64,000 bases of DNA, taken from contig NZ_FNRI01000006.1 in the NCBI RefSeq assembly GCF_900107675.1, positions 124,001 through 188,000 on the forward strand. The letters run 5' to 3'. The notes under the pieces were generated by a model. It did not search any database, was not told the origin of the DNA, and was given only the letters and a program-made list of their open reading frames with translations. Position numbers and translations under genes: made by a program. The stretch is from Alistipes timonensis JC136 (GTDB lineage Bacteria; Bacteroidota; Bacteroidia; Bacteroidales; Rikenellaceae). Below are positions 17,201 through 25,336 of this stretch, piece after piece; within the stretch, counting starts at the first letter, position 1; every line of letters begins with the position of its first letter.

Positions 17201-17631
17201 TCGCCGGCGTATTTCACGAACACGGGGGCTTCGGCGGCCGTTGCGCAGAGCTGGAGCTGCGAGAGCAGGAATGCCTGGTTGGGTTTGTCCGTGCAGGCGT
17301 CCACGGCCGCGGCAAGTCCGGCGCGAACCTCCTTGGCCAGCTCCTCGCGGCCTGCGGCGGTCACATAGCTCACTACGCCGTTGAGGGCGTATTCCACGGC
17401 GGCGTTCTTGCCTTGGGCGGCGGGAACGAGCATTCCGGCCATCATCCGGATTCCTTCGGCCCCGGTGGCGGCCAATTCCTGCATGACGGCGTCGAACGCC
17501 TTGGGGGTCTGTGCCGGAAGCTGGTTCAGCCCGTCCGCCACGATCGTCGCGGCGGTGCGCTGGCGGGCATCCTGCGCACCGCCGGCGAACGGCACGAGGG
17601 CAAGCAGGAGGATTACAAGTATCTTTTTCAT
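14278..17631 (-). CDS. Exported HEAT-repeat protein with two C-terminal DUF1080 domains
   Basis: 1117 residues. A Sec signal (MKKILVILLLALVPFAGGAQ) is followed by about 650 residues of Ala-rich helical repeats of HEAT type. Two jelly-roll DUF1080 (PF06439, 3-keto-disaccharide hydrolase) domains follow, about 740-895 and 905-1110; the second keeps FEVLFDGTSMHKWTG, GNLYTKKEYSDFILRFEF and GIGIRTPMG. Family members cleave 3-keto-glycosides. The first copy is more divergent and may only bind. It is the last gene of a three-gene operon (26-bp gap) and is followed by a terminator. The HEAT array may scaffold partners, which is an inference. Confidence 0.88.
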   Translation of the reverse strand: MKKILVILLLALVPFAGGAQDARQRTAATIVADGLNQLPAQTPKAFDAVMQELAATGAEGIRMMAGMLVPAAQGKNAAVEYALNGVVSYVTAAGREELAKEVRAGLAAAVDACTDKPNQAFLLSQLQLCATAAEAPVFVKYAGDKYLADYAVRGLISTPGTDGAILTLIESASAPSALLAYAAAEKRLAAAEPALLKWAAAPTADEATKEAVCNALAKCGSEASLPTLAAAAKAAGYAFENSQAASAYIELLTRLAAAGNAKALAAAKALRKAGMPQNVRIAGLEIILRADAKKRTQEVLAALKDADRAYRCAALDFASEFADDALYVAIAKKLPSLKDNTAKTDVVSWFGSRHAASQAGTVIASIASPDAELSLAAIRAAGRIGGQEALEALIAQLDGPHAREASAALAAFNGKPNAAFVAALDGTPATQANALKLVAQRRITTAADKVFALLESPDAAVRAAAYDALAGVTSPKDFGRLCDRLDNAQEADVKALQAGLKNALAKESPAAQYEKTMARMSAAPAKARYYPLLAQAANKEAIDALLAAGDREAAFAALLTVRNPAMVGVLYDLAGQNPAWTDAALARYTDFVTASPDTAVRKYQLYRRALGLNPSAAVQNKLLKALAKTPEFPALVLAAKYMDNPATAEAAALVVKTVAAKNPDMGGETVSAALKKAQEVYTGLAKSDADAGYAVDEIKGLLAKLPAEGFVPASLAPGGWKAVAGNPEVLKTMTAKALSKAQQEADAAAAKAWSAVDGVLTGTTGAATLGSAKNYENFSLIVDWKTDGEAGLGIRSIPQIALGGRNAGALTGNMLHENTAPAAANRPGEWNTMEVRVVNDRVTVVLNGVTTCQNVILENTCNREIPAYTEGQILLVGGTAPVSFRDMYIRELPPTPRYELSAEEAAEGFEVLFDGTSMHKWTGNTTNYVPVDGTIYVTAQYGGSGNLYTKKEYSDFILRFEFQYLQEGVNNGIGIRTPMGVDAAYHGMEIQILDHDAPIYKNLREYQQHGSVYGIIPAKRVKFPPLGTWNVEEIRAVGDRITVTVNGEVILDGNIREACQGHNVAPDGSNKNPYTVDHRNHPGLFNPTGHIGLLGHGPGLKFRSIRIKELPSGKSVK

Positions 17632-17657
17632 CGTTTTCTCAGGTTTGCAGGGTTAGG

Positions 17658-18938
17658 TCAGATTTTCCACGGCGTGCGCATCGGCTGGTCGATCAGCCGG
17701 TTGGCGGCATCGTCGCCGACGAACAACTGTGTGTCGGGATCGAAATGCAGCGTGCGGTTCAGCCGCAGGGCGCAGGCTCCGAGGTTCACGAGCGTCGAGC
17801 TGCGGTGGCCTTTGATTTCGTCGAGGGCGAAACGCTCGCGGGTGCGGACGCATTGGAGGAAATCGGTGTTCTGCGGCTCGGGATCGGGCATTTCGGAGAT
17901 CTTTTCCATAACATTCGGAATTGTACACTCGAATCCCTGGAAGACCTTGCCTAACGGGCCTTCGATGTAGGGCACTTTGCCCTGGCTCTCGTAGCCTTCG
18001 CCCTCGAGGACGATCTGGCAGCCGTCCTCGTAGGTGTAGACGATCCGGTGCCAGATGCCCACGGCGTCGGGATGCTGCTGCGGGGCGTCGACCTCGATCT
18101 TCACGGGCGAGGTGTCGTCCTTGCCCAGCAGGTATTGTACGGGGTCCATGTAGTGCTGGCCCATGTCCGTCAGGCCGCCTCCGTCGTAGTCCCAGTAACC
18201 GCGGAACGTGCCGTGGACACGGTGTTTGTTGTAGGGCTTGTAAGGCGCCGGGCCGAGCCACATGTCGTAATCCAGTTCGGCCGGAACGGGCTGCGGCGTG
18301 AGGTTCTCCTGCCCCACCCAGAAGAATTTCCAGGCGAAGCCCGTGGCTCCCGAGATGGTCACCTTGAGGGGCCATCCCAGCAGTCCGCTGTCGACCAGCT
18401 TTTTCAGCGGCTCGACCGTCGTGCCCAATCCGTAGAAGGTGTCCTTGAAACGGAACCACGTGTTCAGGCGGAAGATGCGGCCGTTCTGCTTCACCGCCTC
18501 CACGACGCGCTTGCCTTCGCCGATGGTGCGTGTCATCGGTTTCTCGCACCAGATGTCCTTGCCGGCCCTGGCCGCCTCGACGGCCATCAGTCCGTGCCAG
18601 TGGGGCGGGGTGGCGATATGCACGATGTCGACGTTGGGATCGGTAATGAGGTCGCGGTAGTCGTGGTAGGCTTCGAGGGTCTTGTCGAACTTCTTGCGGC
18701 CCAGCGCCACGGCGCTGTCGAGGTGGTTCCGGTCGACATCGCAGACCGCCACCAGCCGGCAGGCGTCGTTCGACGTGAAATGATAGCTGCTCTTGCCGAT
18801 GCCGCCCACGCCGATGATGCCTTTGGTGAGCTGGTCGCTGGGGGCGACGTATTTGGGGCCTCCGAGCACGCTGCGCGGCACGACGGTCAGCAGCGCCATG
18901 CCGCCCAGCGTTTTGAGAAAGTCTCTGCGGGAACTCAT
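17658..18938 (-). CDS. Gfo/Idh/MocA family oxidoreductase with twin-arginine signal
   Basis: 426 residues from the ATG at 18936-18938. MSSRRDFLKTLGGMALLTVV is a textbook Tat signal (RRDFLK), implying export of a folded, cofactor-loaded enzyme. The Rossmann domain has GIIGVGGIGKSS and IATPPHWHG, then the EKPMTRT motif with the conserved lysine. The C-terminal domain carries DMGQHYMDP. In gut Bacteroides, related oxidoreductases next to DUF1080 hydrolases oxidise the C3 hydroxyl of glycosides. It sits between two DUF1080 genes (20- and 26-bp gaps), fitting a two-step oxidation-then-cleavage pathway. Confidence 0.9.
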   Translation of the reverse strand: MSSRRDFLKTLGGMALLTVVPRSVLGGPKYVAPSDQLTKGIIGVGGIGKSSYHFTSNDACRLVAVCDVDRNHLDSAVALGRKKFDKTLEAYHDYRDLITDPNVDIVHIATPPHWHGLMAVEAARAGKDIWCEKPMTRTIGEGKRVVEAVKQNGRIFRLNTWFRFKDTFYGLGTTVEPLKKLVDSGLLGWPLKVTISGATGFAWKFFWVGQENLTPQPVPAELDYDMWLGPAPYKPYNKHRVHGTFRGYWDYDGGGLTDMGQHYMDPVQYLLGKDDTSPVKIEVDAPQQHPDAVGIWHRIVYTYEDGCQIVLEGEGYESQGKVPYIEGPLGKVFQGFECTIPNVMEKISEMPDPEPQNTDFLQCVRTRERFALDEIKGHRSSTLVNLGACALRLNRTLHFDPDTQLFVGDDAANRLIDQPMRTPWKI

Positions 18939-18958
18939 ATTTTCAGGTTGTTTTGGAT

Positions 18959-20263
18959 TTATAAGGTCGTGAGTCGGAGGTTGCGCCAGAGGACTTTGAT
19001 ACCTCCGCCGTCGTGAATCTGCAGGGCGATGCGTCCCTGTGCGGCGCCGATCTTCGCGTCGGTGATGTCCACCATCTCCTCGCCGTTGAGCCACGTCTGC
19101 ACACGGTCGCCCTGCACCTTCAGGCGCAGCGTGTTCCAATCACCCTCTTTGAGAATCGACTCCTTCTCGTCGGGAATCTGCACCAGCCATCCGCGGCCGT
19201 AGGATTCGTAGATGCCCGCCGTGTCGTGCCCTTTGGGAGCCACTTCGCACTGCCAGCCGTGGACCTTCACGGGCGGCTCGACGAACGAGCGGAAGAAGAC
19301 GCCCGAGTTGCCGTTCGACAACTGTTTGAACTCCAGCGTGAGGTCGAAATCGTCGTAATATTCCCGCGTGGCGAGGTAGCCGTACTGCTTGTCGGGGCCG
19401 CTCTCGCAGACGAGGTTGCCCTCTTTGTCCACGTACCATTTCTCGGTTCCGTAAGCCTCCCATCCCGTGAGGTCGCGACCGTTGAAAAGCTCCGTCTCCC
19501 GGCCGGCTTTGCGCGGCAGCTCTTTGACTTTCAGGTTGCGGAACGACGCGGGATAGCCGTGGTCCTGCAGGCAGAGCACGCCGCGGTGCGCCAGGCCGTA
19601 TTCGGGAGCTGTCTCCCACTTGCCGCTGTTCTTGCGGGCGAACCAGTCGTCGGTCCAGGCTTCGAACTCGAGGATCTTGCGGCCGTTGAGCCAGTGCTCG
19701 ACGTGGCCGTTGTCGCAGACGATGCGCGACGAGTTCCACTCGCCCTGCGGATTGACGAACAGCGAATCGGCGTCGGGCAGGTGCATGGCGTAATCCACGC
19801 CCAACCGCTGCCACGGTTCGAGTTTCGTCGGGGCGTTCTGCGCCTCCCAGCCGTCGTTGTCGATCAGCTGGTACTCGGGCCCCGTGACGTAGGGAACCGC
19901 GAAATAGGGGTTCTCGACCACATGGTAGAGCATGCCGCTGTTACCGCCCGGGGAGAGTTTCCAGTCCCAGTCGAGGATGAAGTTCTCGTATTGTTTTTTG
20001 GTGACGATGTAGCCCGAAAGGTCGCTGCCGTCGCCGGCGGCCTGGATGCAGCCGTCCACGACGTGCCAGGGCTGCGTCAGCGAATCGCCGTTGAAGTCTT
20101 TCCATTGGTCGAGCGTCTTGCCGTCGAAGAGTAGCTGCCATCCGTCGGCGATCTCGGCTTCGGTGAGGGTGTTGTGCTTGGACCCGCACGAACAGAGGCA
20201 GGCCGCGATGATCCCTGATCCGGCCAGCGTGCGGAACAGGTTTCGGCATAAGTTTCGTTTCAT
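18959..20263 (-). CDS. Lipoprotein with tandem DUF1080 (3-keto-disaccharide hydrolase) domains
   Basis: 434 residues. The signal ends in CLCSCGSK, a lipobox, so it is probably envelope-anchored. Two DUF1080 jelly-roll domains cover about 38-250 (DGWQLLFDGKTLDQWKDF, GNSGMLYHV) and 260-432 (ETELFNGRDLTGWEAYG, GNSGVFFRSF). Both keep the family's LFxGxxLxxW and GNSGxxxR-like motifs. It is first in the operon, upstream of the Tat-exported oxidoreductase. The likely role is cleavage of 3-keto-glycosides made by that partner; the native substrate is unknown. A TACATTTG box lies at 20349-20356 on the minus strand. Confidence 0.9.
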   Translation of the reverse strand: MKRNLCRNLFRTLAGSGIIAACLCSCGSKHNTLTEAEIADGWQLLFDGKTLDQWKDFNGDSLTQPWHVVDGCIQAAGDGSDLSGYIVTKKQYENFILDWDWKLSPGGNSGMLYHVVENPYFAVPYVTGPEYQLIDNDGWEAQNAPTKLEPWQRLGVDYAMHLPDADSLFVNPQGEWNSSRIVCDNGHVEHWLNGRKILEFEAWTDDWFARKNSGKWETAPEYGLAHRGVLCLQDHGYPASFRNLKVKELPRKAGRETELFNGRDLTGWEAYGTEKWYVDKEGNLVCESGPDKQYGYLATREYYDDFDLTLEFKQLSNGNSGVFFRSFVEPPVKVHGWQCEVAPKGHDTAGIYESYGRGWLVQIPDEKESILKEGDWNTLRLKVQGDRVQTWLNGEEMVDITDAKIGAAQGRIALQIHDGGGIKVLWRNLRLTTL

Positions 20264-20416
20264 AAGATATAGGTTTAGGTTATTTCTGCTGTTATCGCTT
20301 TTCTTAACCGGGTAAGTTGGGTATGTGCTTATTCCGGTGTCTGTTTCACAAATGTAACTTTTTTTGCGGAGATTACAGTCGGAAATGACGAAAAAATGTC
20401 GAATGGGGGCGAAAAA

Positions 20417-20453
20417 AACGCCGCAGTATGCTTTTTCAGCACGCTGCGGCGTT
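20417..20453 (-). terminator. Intrinsic terminator of the his operon
   Basis: 10-bp GC-rich stem (20417-20426 with 20444-20453) followed on the minus strand by seven T, 37 bp beyond the hisIE stop. Confidence 0.88.
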
Positions 20454-20489
20454 GCGCTCTGCGGTCCGGATTTCCGGACCGGTTGGGGG

Positions 20490-21110
20490 TCAGGAGTGAC
20501 GGCGGGCCAGTTCCTTCTCGAGATCGGCGATCGAACAGCCCGTAGCTTCGAGCAGCACGAGCAGGTGGTAGATGAGGTCCGAAGCCTCGTAGATCATCGC
20601 TTCGCGGTTCTGGGCCACGGCTTCGATGACGGTCTCCACGGCCTCTTCGCCGACCTTCTGCGCGATCTTGTTCACGCCGCGGTTGAAGAGTTTGGTGGTG
20701 TAGGAGCCTTCGGGCATCTCGGCGTGGCGGCCTTGGATGACGCTTTGCAGGTAACGGATGAAGCCTTCGGTTTCGGGAACGGCCTCTCCGAAACAGGTTT
20801 TCGAACCCGTGTGGCAGGTCGGGCCGTGGGGGATGACGCGCACGAGGAGCGTGTCGTCGTCGCAGTCGGCGGTGACGGATACGATGTCGAGCCAGTTGCC
20901 GCTGGTTTCGCCTTTGGTCCAGAGGCACCGGCGCGAACGGCTGTAAAAGGTGACGCGCCCTTCGGCGAGGCTCTTGTTGTAAGCCTCCTCGTTCATGTAG
21001 CCCAGCATGAGCACCTGCAGGGTGCGGGCGTCCTGGATGACGGCAGGGACGAGCCCGCCGGGGAGTTTCGCGGCGTCGAGCGCCGGGAACGGTTTTGCTT
21101 CGATTTTCAT
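20490..21110 (-). CDS. hisIE: Bifunctional phosphoribosyl-AMP cyclohydrolase / phosphoribosyl-ATP pyrophosphatase
   Basis: 206 residues. The N-terminal HisI domain (to about 115) has LMLGYMNEEAY, the zinc/metal region TADCDDDTLLV and GPTCHTGSKTCF. The C-terminal HisE domain (about 120-206) has KVGEEAVETVIEA and DLIYHLLVLL. It performs the second and third steps of histidine synthesis. It is last in the operon, 7 bp after hisF. Confidence 0.96.
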   Translation of the reverse strand: MKIEAKPFPALDAAKLPGGLVPAVIQDARTLQVLMLGYMNEEAYNKSLAEGRVTFYSRSRRCLWTKGETSGNWLDIVSVTADCDDDTLLVRVIPHGPTCHTGSKTCFGEAVPETEGFIRYLQSVIQGRHAEMPEGSYTTKLFNRGVNKIAQKVGEEAVETVIEAVAQNREAMIYEASDLIYHLLVLLEATGCSIADLEKELARRHS

Positions 21111-21117
21111 AATGATG

Positions 21118-21870
21118 TTATAATCTGACGTTTATGTTGCGTTCGTTCAAAGCCCGCTTCAACACGGGGATCGGAATTTCGTTGTAATGGAAGATGCTGG
21201 CCGCCAGCGCCGCATCGGCGCGGCCGAGGGTCAGCACGTCGGCGATGTGGTCCGCCGTGCCGGCGCCGCCCGAAGCGATGATCGGGACGGGGAGTTCGGC
21301 CAGCCGCGCGAAGGTGTCGCACGGATAGCCGTTCTTCGTGCCGTCGTGGTCCATCGAGGTGAAGAGTATCTCGCCCGCACCGCGGTCGGCGGCCTCGCGG
21401 GCCCAGGCGAAGAGTTCGCGGTCGGTGGGACGTTTGCCGCCGTGGGTCGTCACGACCCAGTGGTCCCCGACCGTCCGGGCGTCGATCGCCGCCACGACGA
21501 ACTGCGAGCCGTATTTGGCGGCGATGGCGTCGATCAGTGCGGGGTTGGCCACGGCGGCGCTGTTGAGGGTGATCTTGTCGGCCCCGGCGTCGAGCAGCCG
21601 CCCGGCGTCGTCGACCGACGAGATGCCGCCCCCGACGGTGAAGGGGATGTCGATCCGCGCGGCGATGCGCGAAACCAGTTCGGTGAAGGTCCGGCGGCCC
21701 TCCTCCGAGGCGCTGATGTCGAGGTAGACCAGTTCGTCGGCCCCTTCGGAGGCGTATTTCGCGCCGAGTTCCACGGGGTCGCCGACCTGTTTCAGCTCCA
21801 CGAAGTTGATCCCTTTGACGGTCTGGCCTTCGCGGATGTCGAGGCAGGGGATTATGCGTTTCGCAAGCAT
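21118..21870 (-). CDS. hisF: Imidazole glycerol phosphate synthase, cyclase subunit
   Basis: 250 residues starting MLAKRIIPCLDIREGQTVKG at the ATG 21868-21870. A TIM barrel with the catalytic aspartates in PCLDI and VAAIDAR, and the phosphate-binding FTVGGGISSV and IIASGGAG. It receives ammonia from HisH and forms imidazole glycerol phosphate and AICAR. The start overlaps the hisA 3' end by 19 bp. Confidence 0.96.
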   Translation of the reverse strand: MLAKRIIPCLDIREGQTVKGINFVELKQVGDPVELGAKYASEGADELVYLDISASEEGRRTFTELVSRIAARIDIPFTVGGGISSVDDAGRLLDAGADKITLNSAAVANPALIDAIAAKYGSQFVVAAIDARTVGDHWVVTTHGGKRPTDRELFAWAREAADRGAGEILFTSMDHDGTKNGYPCDTFARLAELPVPIIASGGAGTADHIADVLTLGRADAALAASIFHYNEIPIPVLKRALNERNINVRL

Positions 21871-22580
21871 CGTTCGAGTTCTTTGAGGGTGATGCGCCCT
21901 TCGTAGAGGGCTTTGCCGACGATGACGCTCCGTAGGCCCTGCCGGTCGAGTTCCCCGATGTCGTCCATCCCCGAGATGCCGCCGCTGACGGTGATCTCCA
22001 CCGCCGGGAAGCGGCTTTGCAGCTCGGCGTAGAACGCCGCTGAAGGCCCGCACAGCATGCCGTCCCGGGAAATGTCGGTGCAGATGACCTGCGAAAGCCC
22101 CTGCGGGAGGAAACATTCGATCAGTTCGGGAGCCGTGAGCGCCGAACTTTCCAGCCAGCCCTGAATGGCCACCGCGCCGTCGCGGATGTCGGCGCCGAGG
22201 ATCAGCCGTTCGGGGCCGAACTCCGCGAGCCATGCGGCGAAAAGGTCGGGTTCGCGGACGGCGATACTGCCGCAGATGGCGCGGCCGGCTCCGGCGTCGA
22301 AGACGCTGCGCAGCGCCTCGCGGCTTTTGATGCCGCCGCCGTACTGCACTTCGAGTCCCGTCCGCGTCGCCACGCGTTCCAGCACCGCGAGGTTGCGGGG
22401 CTCGGAAGCCTTGGCGCCGTCGAGGTCGACCATGTGCAGGCGGCGGATGCCCGCCTCCTCGAAGCGCAGGGCGGCTTCGAGCGGGTCGCGGTAGTAGGTC
22501 TTTCGGCTGGCGTAGTCGCCTTGTGTCAGTCGCACGCACTGGCCGTCGATGATGTCCGTTGCCGGTATGATTTCGATCAT
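21852..22580 (-). CDS. hisA: ProFAR isomerase
   Basis: 242 residues, a TIM-barrel isomerase of the fourth histidine step. It starts MIEIIPATDIIDGQCVRLTQ, with the catalytic aspartate in TDIIDG, VQYGGGIKS and the second half ITVSGGISGM. It lies 4 bp after hisH and overlaps hisF. Confidence 0.96.
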   Translation of the reverse strand: MIEIIPATDIIDGQCVRLTQGDYASRKTYYRDPLEAALRFEEAGIRRLHMVDLDGAKASEPRNLAVLERVATRTGLEVQYGGGIKSREALRSVFDAGAGRAICGSIAVREPDLFAAWLAEFGPERLILGADIRDGAVAIQGWLESSALTAPELIECFLPQGLSQVICTDISRDGMLCGPSAAFYAELQSRFPAVEITVSGGISGMDDIGELDRQGLRSVIVGKALYEGRITLKELERCLRNA

Positions 22581-22584
22581 GGTG

Positions 22585-23181
22585 TCAAAGGTTTAGGAAA
22601 TTCTGTAAAATCAGCGCGCCCGCCCGTCCGCTCTTTTCGGGGTGGAACTGCGTGCCGAAGAAGTTGCCGCGGCCGAGCGCCGCGCTGAACGGAAGTCCGT
22701 AGCAGGTCGTGGCGATGGTCGCTTCGCACGGCTCCGCGGCGAAGGAGTGGACGTAATAGACATAAGTGTCTTCGGCCATGCCGCGGAACAGCGGGGTGCG
22801 GAGGCCGGAAACGGTGTCCCAGCCCACGTGGGGGACTTTGAGCCGCTCGCCCGCGGCGGTGAGCGTCGGGAGCCGCAGGACCCGTGTCGGAAAGATGCCC
22901 ATGCACTCGGCGTCGCCCTCCTCGCTTGCGAGGCACATCAGCTGCATGCCGATGCAGATGCCCAGCACGGGCTGTGTGAGCGTGGGGATCACGGTGTCGA
23001 GACCCCGTTCGCGGAGTTTCGACATGGCCGATGAGGCTTCGCCTACCCCCGGAAGGATCACCCGGTCGGCCCGGCGCAGCAGCGCAGGATCGTCCGTAAG
23101 GGTGAATTCGGCCCCGGCGCGGTGCAGGGCGTCGGCAACCGACCGCAGGTTGCCCGTATCGTAATCGACTACCGCTATCAT
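22585..23181 (-). CDS. hisH: Imidazole glycerol phosphate synthase, glutamine amidotransferase subunit
   Basis: 198 residues from the ATG at 23179-23181 (MIAVVDYDTGNLRSV), overlapping the hisB stop. A class I glutamine amidotransferase with the nucleophile cysteine in LGICIGMQLM, the oxyanion region VILPGVGEASSAM and the catalytic His-Glu in QFHPEKS. It supplies ammonia to HisF. Confidence 0.95.
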   Translation of the reverse strand: MIAVVDYDTGNLRSVADALHRAGAEFTLTDDPALLRRADRVILPGVGEASSAMSKLRERGLDTVIPTLTQPVLGICIGMQLMCLASEEGDAECMGIFPTRVLRLPTLTAAGERLKVPHVGWDTVSGLRTPLFRGMAEDTYVYYVHSFAAEPCEATIATTCYGLPFSAALGRGNFFGTQFHPEKSGRAGALILQNFLNL

Positions 23182-24305
23182 AGGACTCCTTTGCTGCTGG
23201 GGATGTCGTATCCGAAGCCCTGCCGGCCGACGGCCATGCGCAGGGCGCGGGCGAAGGCTTTGAAGATGGCTTCGGCCTTGTGGTGGTCGTTGTCGCCGCG
23301 GGCCGAGATTTGGAGGTTGCACCGCGCGGAGCAGCAGAGCGAGTGGAAGAAGTGGCGGAATAGCTCCGTCGGCACGTCGCCGACCCGCTCGCGGCGGAAT
23401 TCGGCGTCCCACTCGAAGTCGATGCGGCCCCCGAAGTCGAGGAGCACCAGCGCCCGGCAGTCGTCCATCGGCAGGGCGAAGCCGTAGCGGGCGATGCCCG
23501 CCTTGGAGCCCAATGCGCGGTCGATGGCTTCGCCCAGGGTGATGGCCACGTCCTCCATGGTGTGGTGTTCGTCGATGTCGAGGTCGCCCTTTGCATCCAC
23601 GGCCAGCGCCACGCCGCCGTGGTGGGCGATCTGTGCGAGCATGTGGTCGAGGAAGCGCAGCCCCGTGGAGATTTCGCCGTTGAAGTCGCCGCGCCCGTCG
23701 AGGTCGAGGCGGACGATGATCTGCGTTTCGCGGGTCTCGCGCCGAATTTCGACCCGGCGTTCGCCGCGGCGGATGAACTCGGCGATTTCGGCCCACGAGT
23801 CGGTGACCAGCGCGCAGGCGTCGGCGGCCCCGGCTTCGTCGAGCATCCGGAGCCCCTCGGCGGCGGGCGCCAGCAGAATGCCCCGGGCCCCGAGGTTGCG
23901 GGCCAGCAGGATGTCGGTCACGCGGTCGCCGATGACGTAACTCGCCGCGAGGTCGTATTCGCCGCCCGTGTAACGGCCGAACATCCCTGTTCCGGGCTTG
24001 CGCGTGGGGGCGTTGTCGTGCGGGAAGCTACGGTCGATCAGCTGGTCGTCGAATGCGACGCCCTCGCCCCGCAGCGTCGAGAGCATCTTTTCATGCGCCG
24101 GCCAAAATGTCTCTTCGGGAAAGGACGCGGTTCCGAGGCCGTCCTGGTTGGTGGCCAGCACGAGGTCGAAACCGAGGCCCGTGAGGGCTTTCAGCGCGGA
24201 GATGGCTCCGGGCACGAACGCGAGTTTTTCGAGGCTGTCGATCTGTTCGTCCGCGGGTTCGGCGATGACGGTGCCGTCGCGGTCGATGAAGAGGGCTTTT
24301 TTCAT
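23178..24305 (-). CDS. hisB: Bifunctional histidinol-phosphatase / imidazoleglycerol-phosphate dehydratase
   Basis: 375 residues from the ATG at 24303-24305. The N-terminal HAD phosphatase has the DRDGTVI nucleophile motif and the KPGTGMF and YVIGDR motifs (to about 165). The C-terminal IGP dehydratase (about 180-375) has the metal-binding DEHHTMED and DNDHHKAEA. It catalyses the sixth and eighth steps. The fused form matches that of enterobacteria and Bacteroides. Start and stop overlap the neighbours by four bases. Confidence 0.96.
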   Translation of the reverse strand: MKKALFIDRDGTVIAEPADEQIDSLEKLAFVPGAISALKALTGLGFDLVLATNQDGLGTASFPEETFWPAHEKMLSTLRGEGVAFDDQLIDRSFPHDNAPTRKPGTGMFGRYTGGEYDLAASYVIGDRVTDILLARNLGARGILLAPAAEGLRMLDEAGAADACALVTDSWAEIAEFIRRGERRVEIRRETRETQIIVRLDLDGRGDFNGEISTGLRFLDHMLAQIAHHGGVALAVDAKGDLDIDEHHTMEDVAITLGEAIDRALGSKAGIARYGFALPMDDCRALVLLDFGGRIDFEWDAEFRRERVGDVPTELFRHFFHSLCCSARCNLQISARGDNDHHKAEAIFKAFARALRMAVGRQGFGYDIPSSKGVL

Positions 24306-25336
24306 AGGGTGAAATTTTTGACGGTTTCCAGCATCCGGGCGTTCTCGTCGGGGCGTCCGACGGTGATGCGCAGGCACCCCGCGCATCCCGGGACGCGCGA
24401 ACGGTTGCGGACGATGACTCCCGCGGCGATCAGCGCGTCGTAAAGGCGGTCGGGATCGGGGGTGCGGACCAGCACGAAGTTGGCTTCGGAAGGGTAGACC
24501 CGTTCGATTGCGGGGCACGCGGCGAGGGTTCGGGCGATGGCGTCGCGTTCGGCGCGGAGCTGCGCCACCTGCCCTGCGATGTCGAACGAGAGCCGTTCGG
24601 CGACGGCGGCCTGTGCCAGGCAATTGATGTTGTAGGGGTATTTCACACGGGCGAAGAGCGCCGCGACCTTTTCCGATGCGAAAGCCAGCCCGAGGCGCAG
24701 CCCCGCCATGCCCCACGCTTTGGAGAGGGTTTGCAGGACGATGAGGTTTTCGAATTCGTCGAGCCGCGCGAGGAATCCCGGACCGGAGGCGAAGTCGATA
24801 TAGGCTTCGTCGAGTACGACCATGCCGTCGAAACGGCGGATGAGCCGCTCGATGTCGGCTGCCGGGAAGGCGTTGCCCGTGGGGTTGTTCGGAGAACAGA
24901 GCCACAGCAGTTTGGTCCGCTCGTCGGCCGCGGCCAGCAGGGCCTCGACCGGCAGGGCATAATCCGCGCCGAGGGGCACCTCGCGCATCTCGACATCGTT
25001 GACGTCGGCGGCGACGCGGTACATGCCGTAGGTCGGGGCGATCGAAACGGCGTTGTCGATGCCCGGGCGGCAGAAGATGCGGTAGGCGAGGTCGATGGCT
25101 TCGTCGCTGCCGTTGCCGATGAAGACCTGCTCTTCGCGCACGCCTTTCAGGGCGGCTATGCGCTGTTTCAGGCCCTTCTGGTGCGGATCGGGGTAGCGGT
25201 TGACGCCGTTTTCGTAGGGGTTTTCGTTGGCGTCGAGCCACGTCGAGATCTCCCCGCCGGCGTATTCGTCGCGGGCCGTGGAGTAGGGTTTCAGCGCCAG
25301 GATGTTGGGGCGCACCAATTGTTCGAGGGTCTTCAT
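24302..25336 (-). CDS. hisC: Histidinol-phosphate aminotransferase
   Basis: 344 residues from the ATG at 25334-25336. A PLP fold-type I enzyme: ANENPYENGVNRYPDP, CSPNNPTGN, VLDEAYIDF and the PLP-lysine in LQTLSKAWGMAGLRLG. It transaminates imidazole acetol phosphate. The start overlaps hisD by four bases (ATGA). Confidence 0.96.
   Translation of the reverse strand: MKTLEQLVRPNILALKPYSTARDEYAGGEISTWLDANENPYENGVNRYPDPHQKGLKQRIAALKGVREEQVFIGNGSDEAIDLAYRIFCRPGIDNAVSIAPTYGMYRVAADVNDVEMREVPLGADYALPVEALLAAADERTKLLWLCSPNNPTGNAFPAADIERLIRRFDGMVVLDEAYIDFASGPGFLARLDEFENLIVLQTLSKAWGMAGLRLGLAFASEKVAALFARVKYPYNINCLAQAAVAERLSFDIAGQVAQLRAERDAIARTLAACPAIERVYPSEANFVLVRTPDPDRLYDALIAAGVIVRNRSRVPGCAGCLRITVGRPDENARMLETVKNFTL

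Noticed and set aside
15000..17600. Repetitive Ala-rich coding as a tandem DNA repeat
   Set aside because: The periodicity is at the level of degenerate HEAT-like helices in protein; the DNA shows no unit repetition by eye.
15073..17970. A 965-codon open frame on the plus strand opposite the HEAT-DUF1080 gene
   Set aside because: It mirrors the codon bias of the GC-rich minus-strand gene, has no recognisable motif, and runs across two real genes; a shadow frame.
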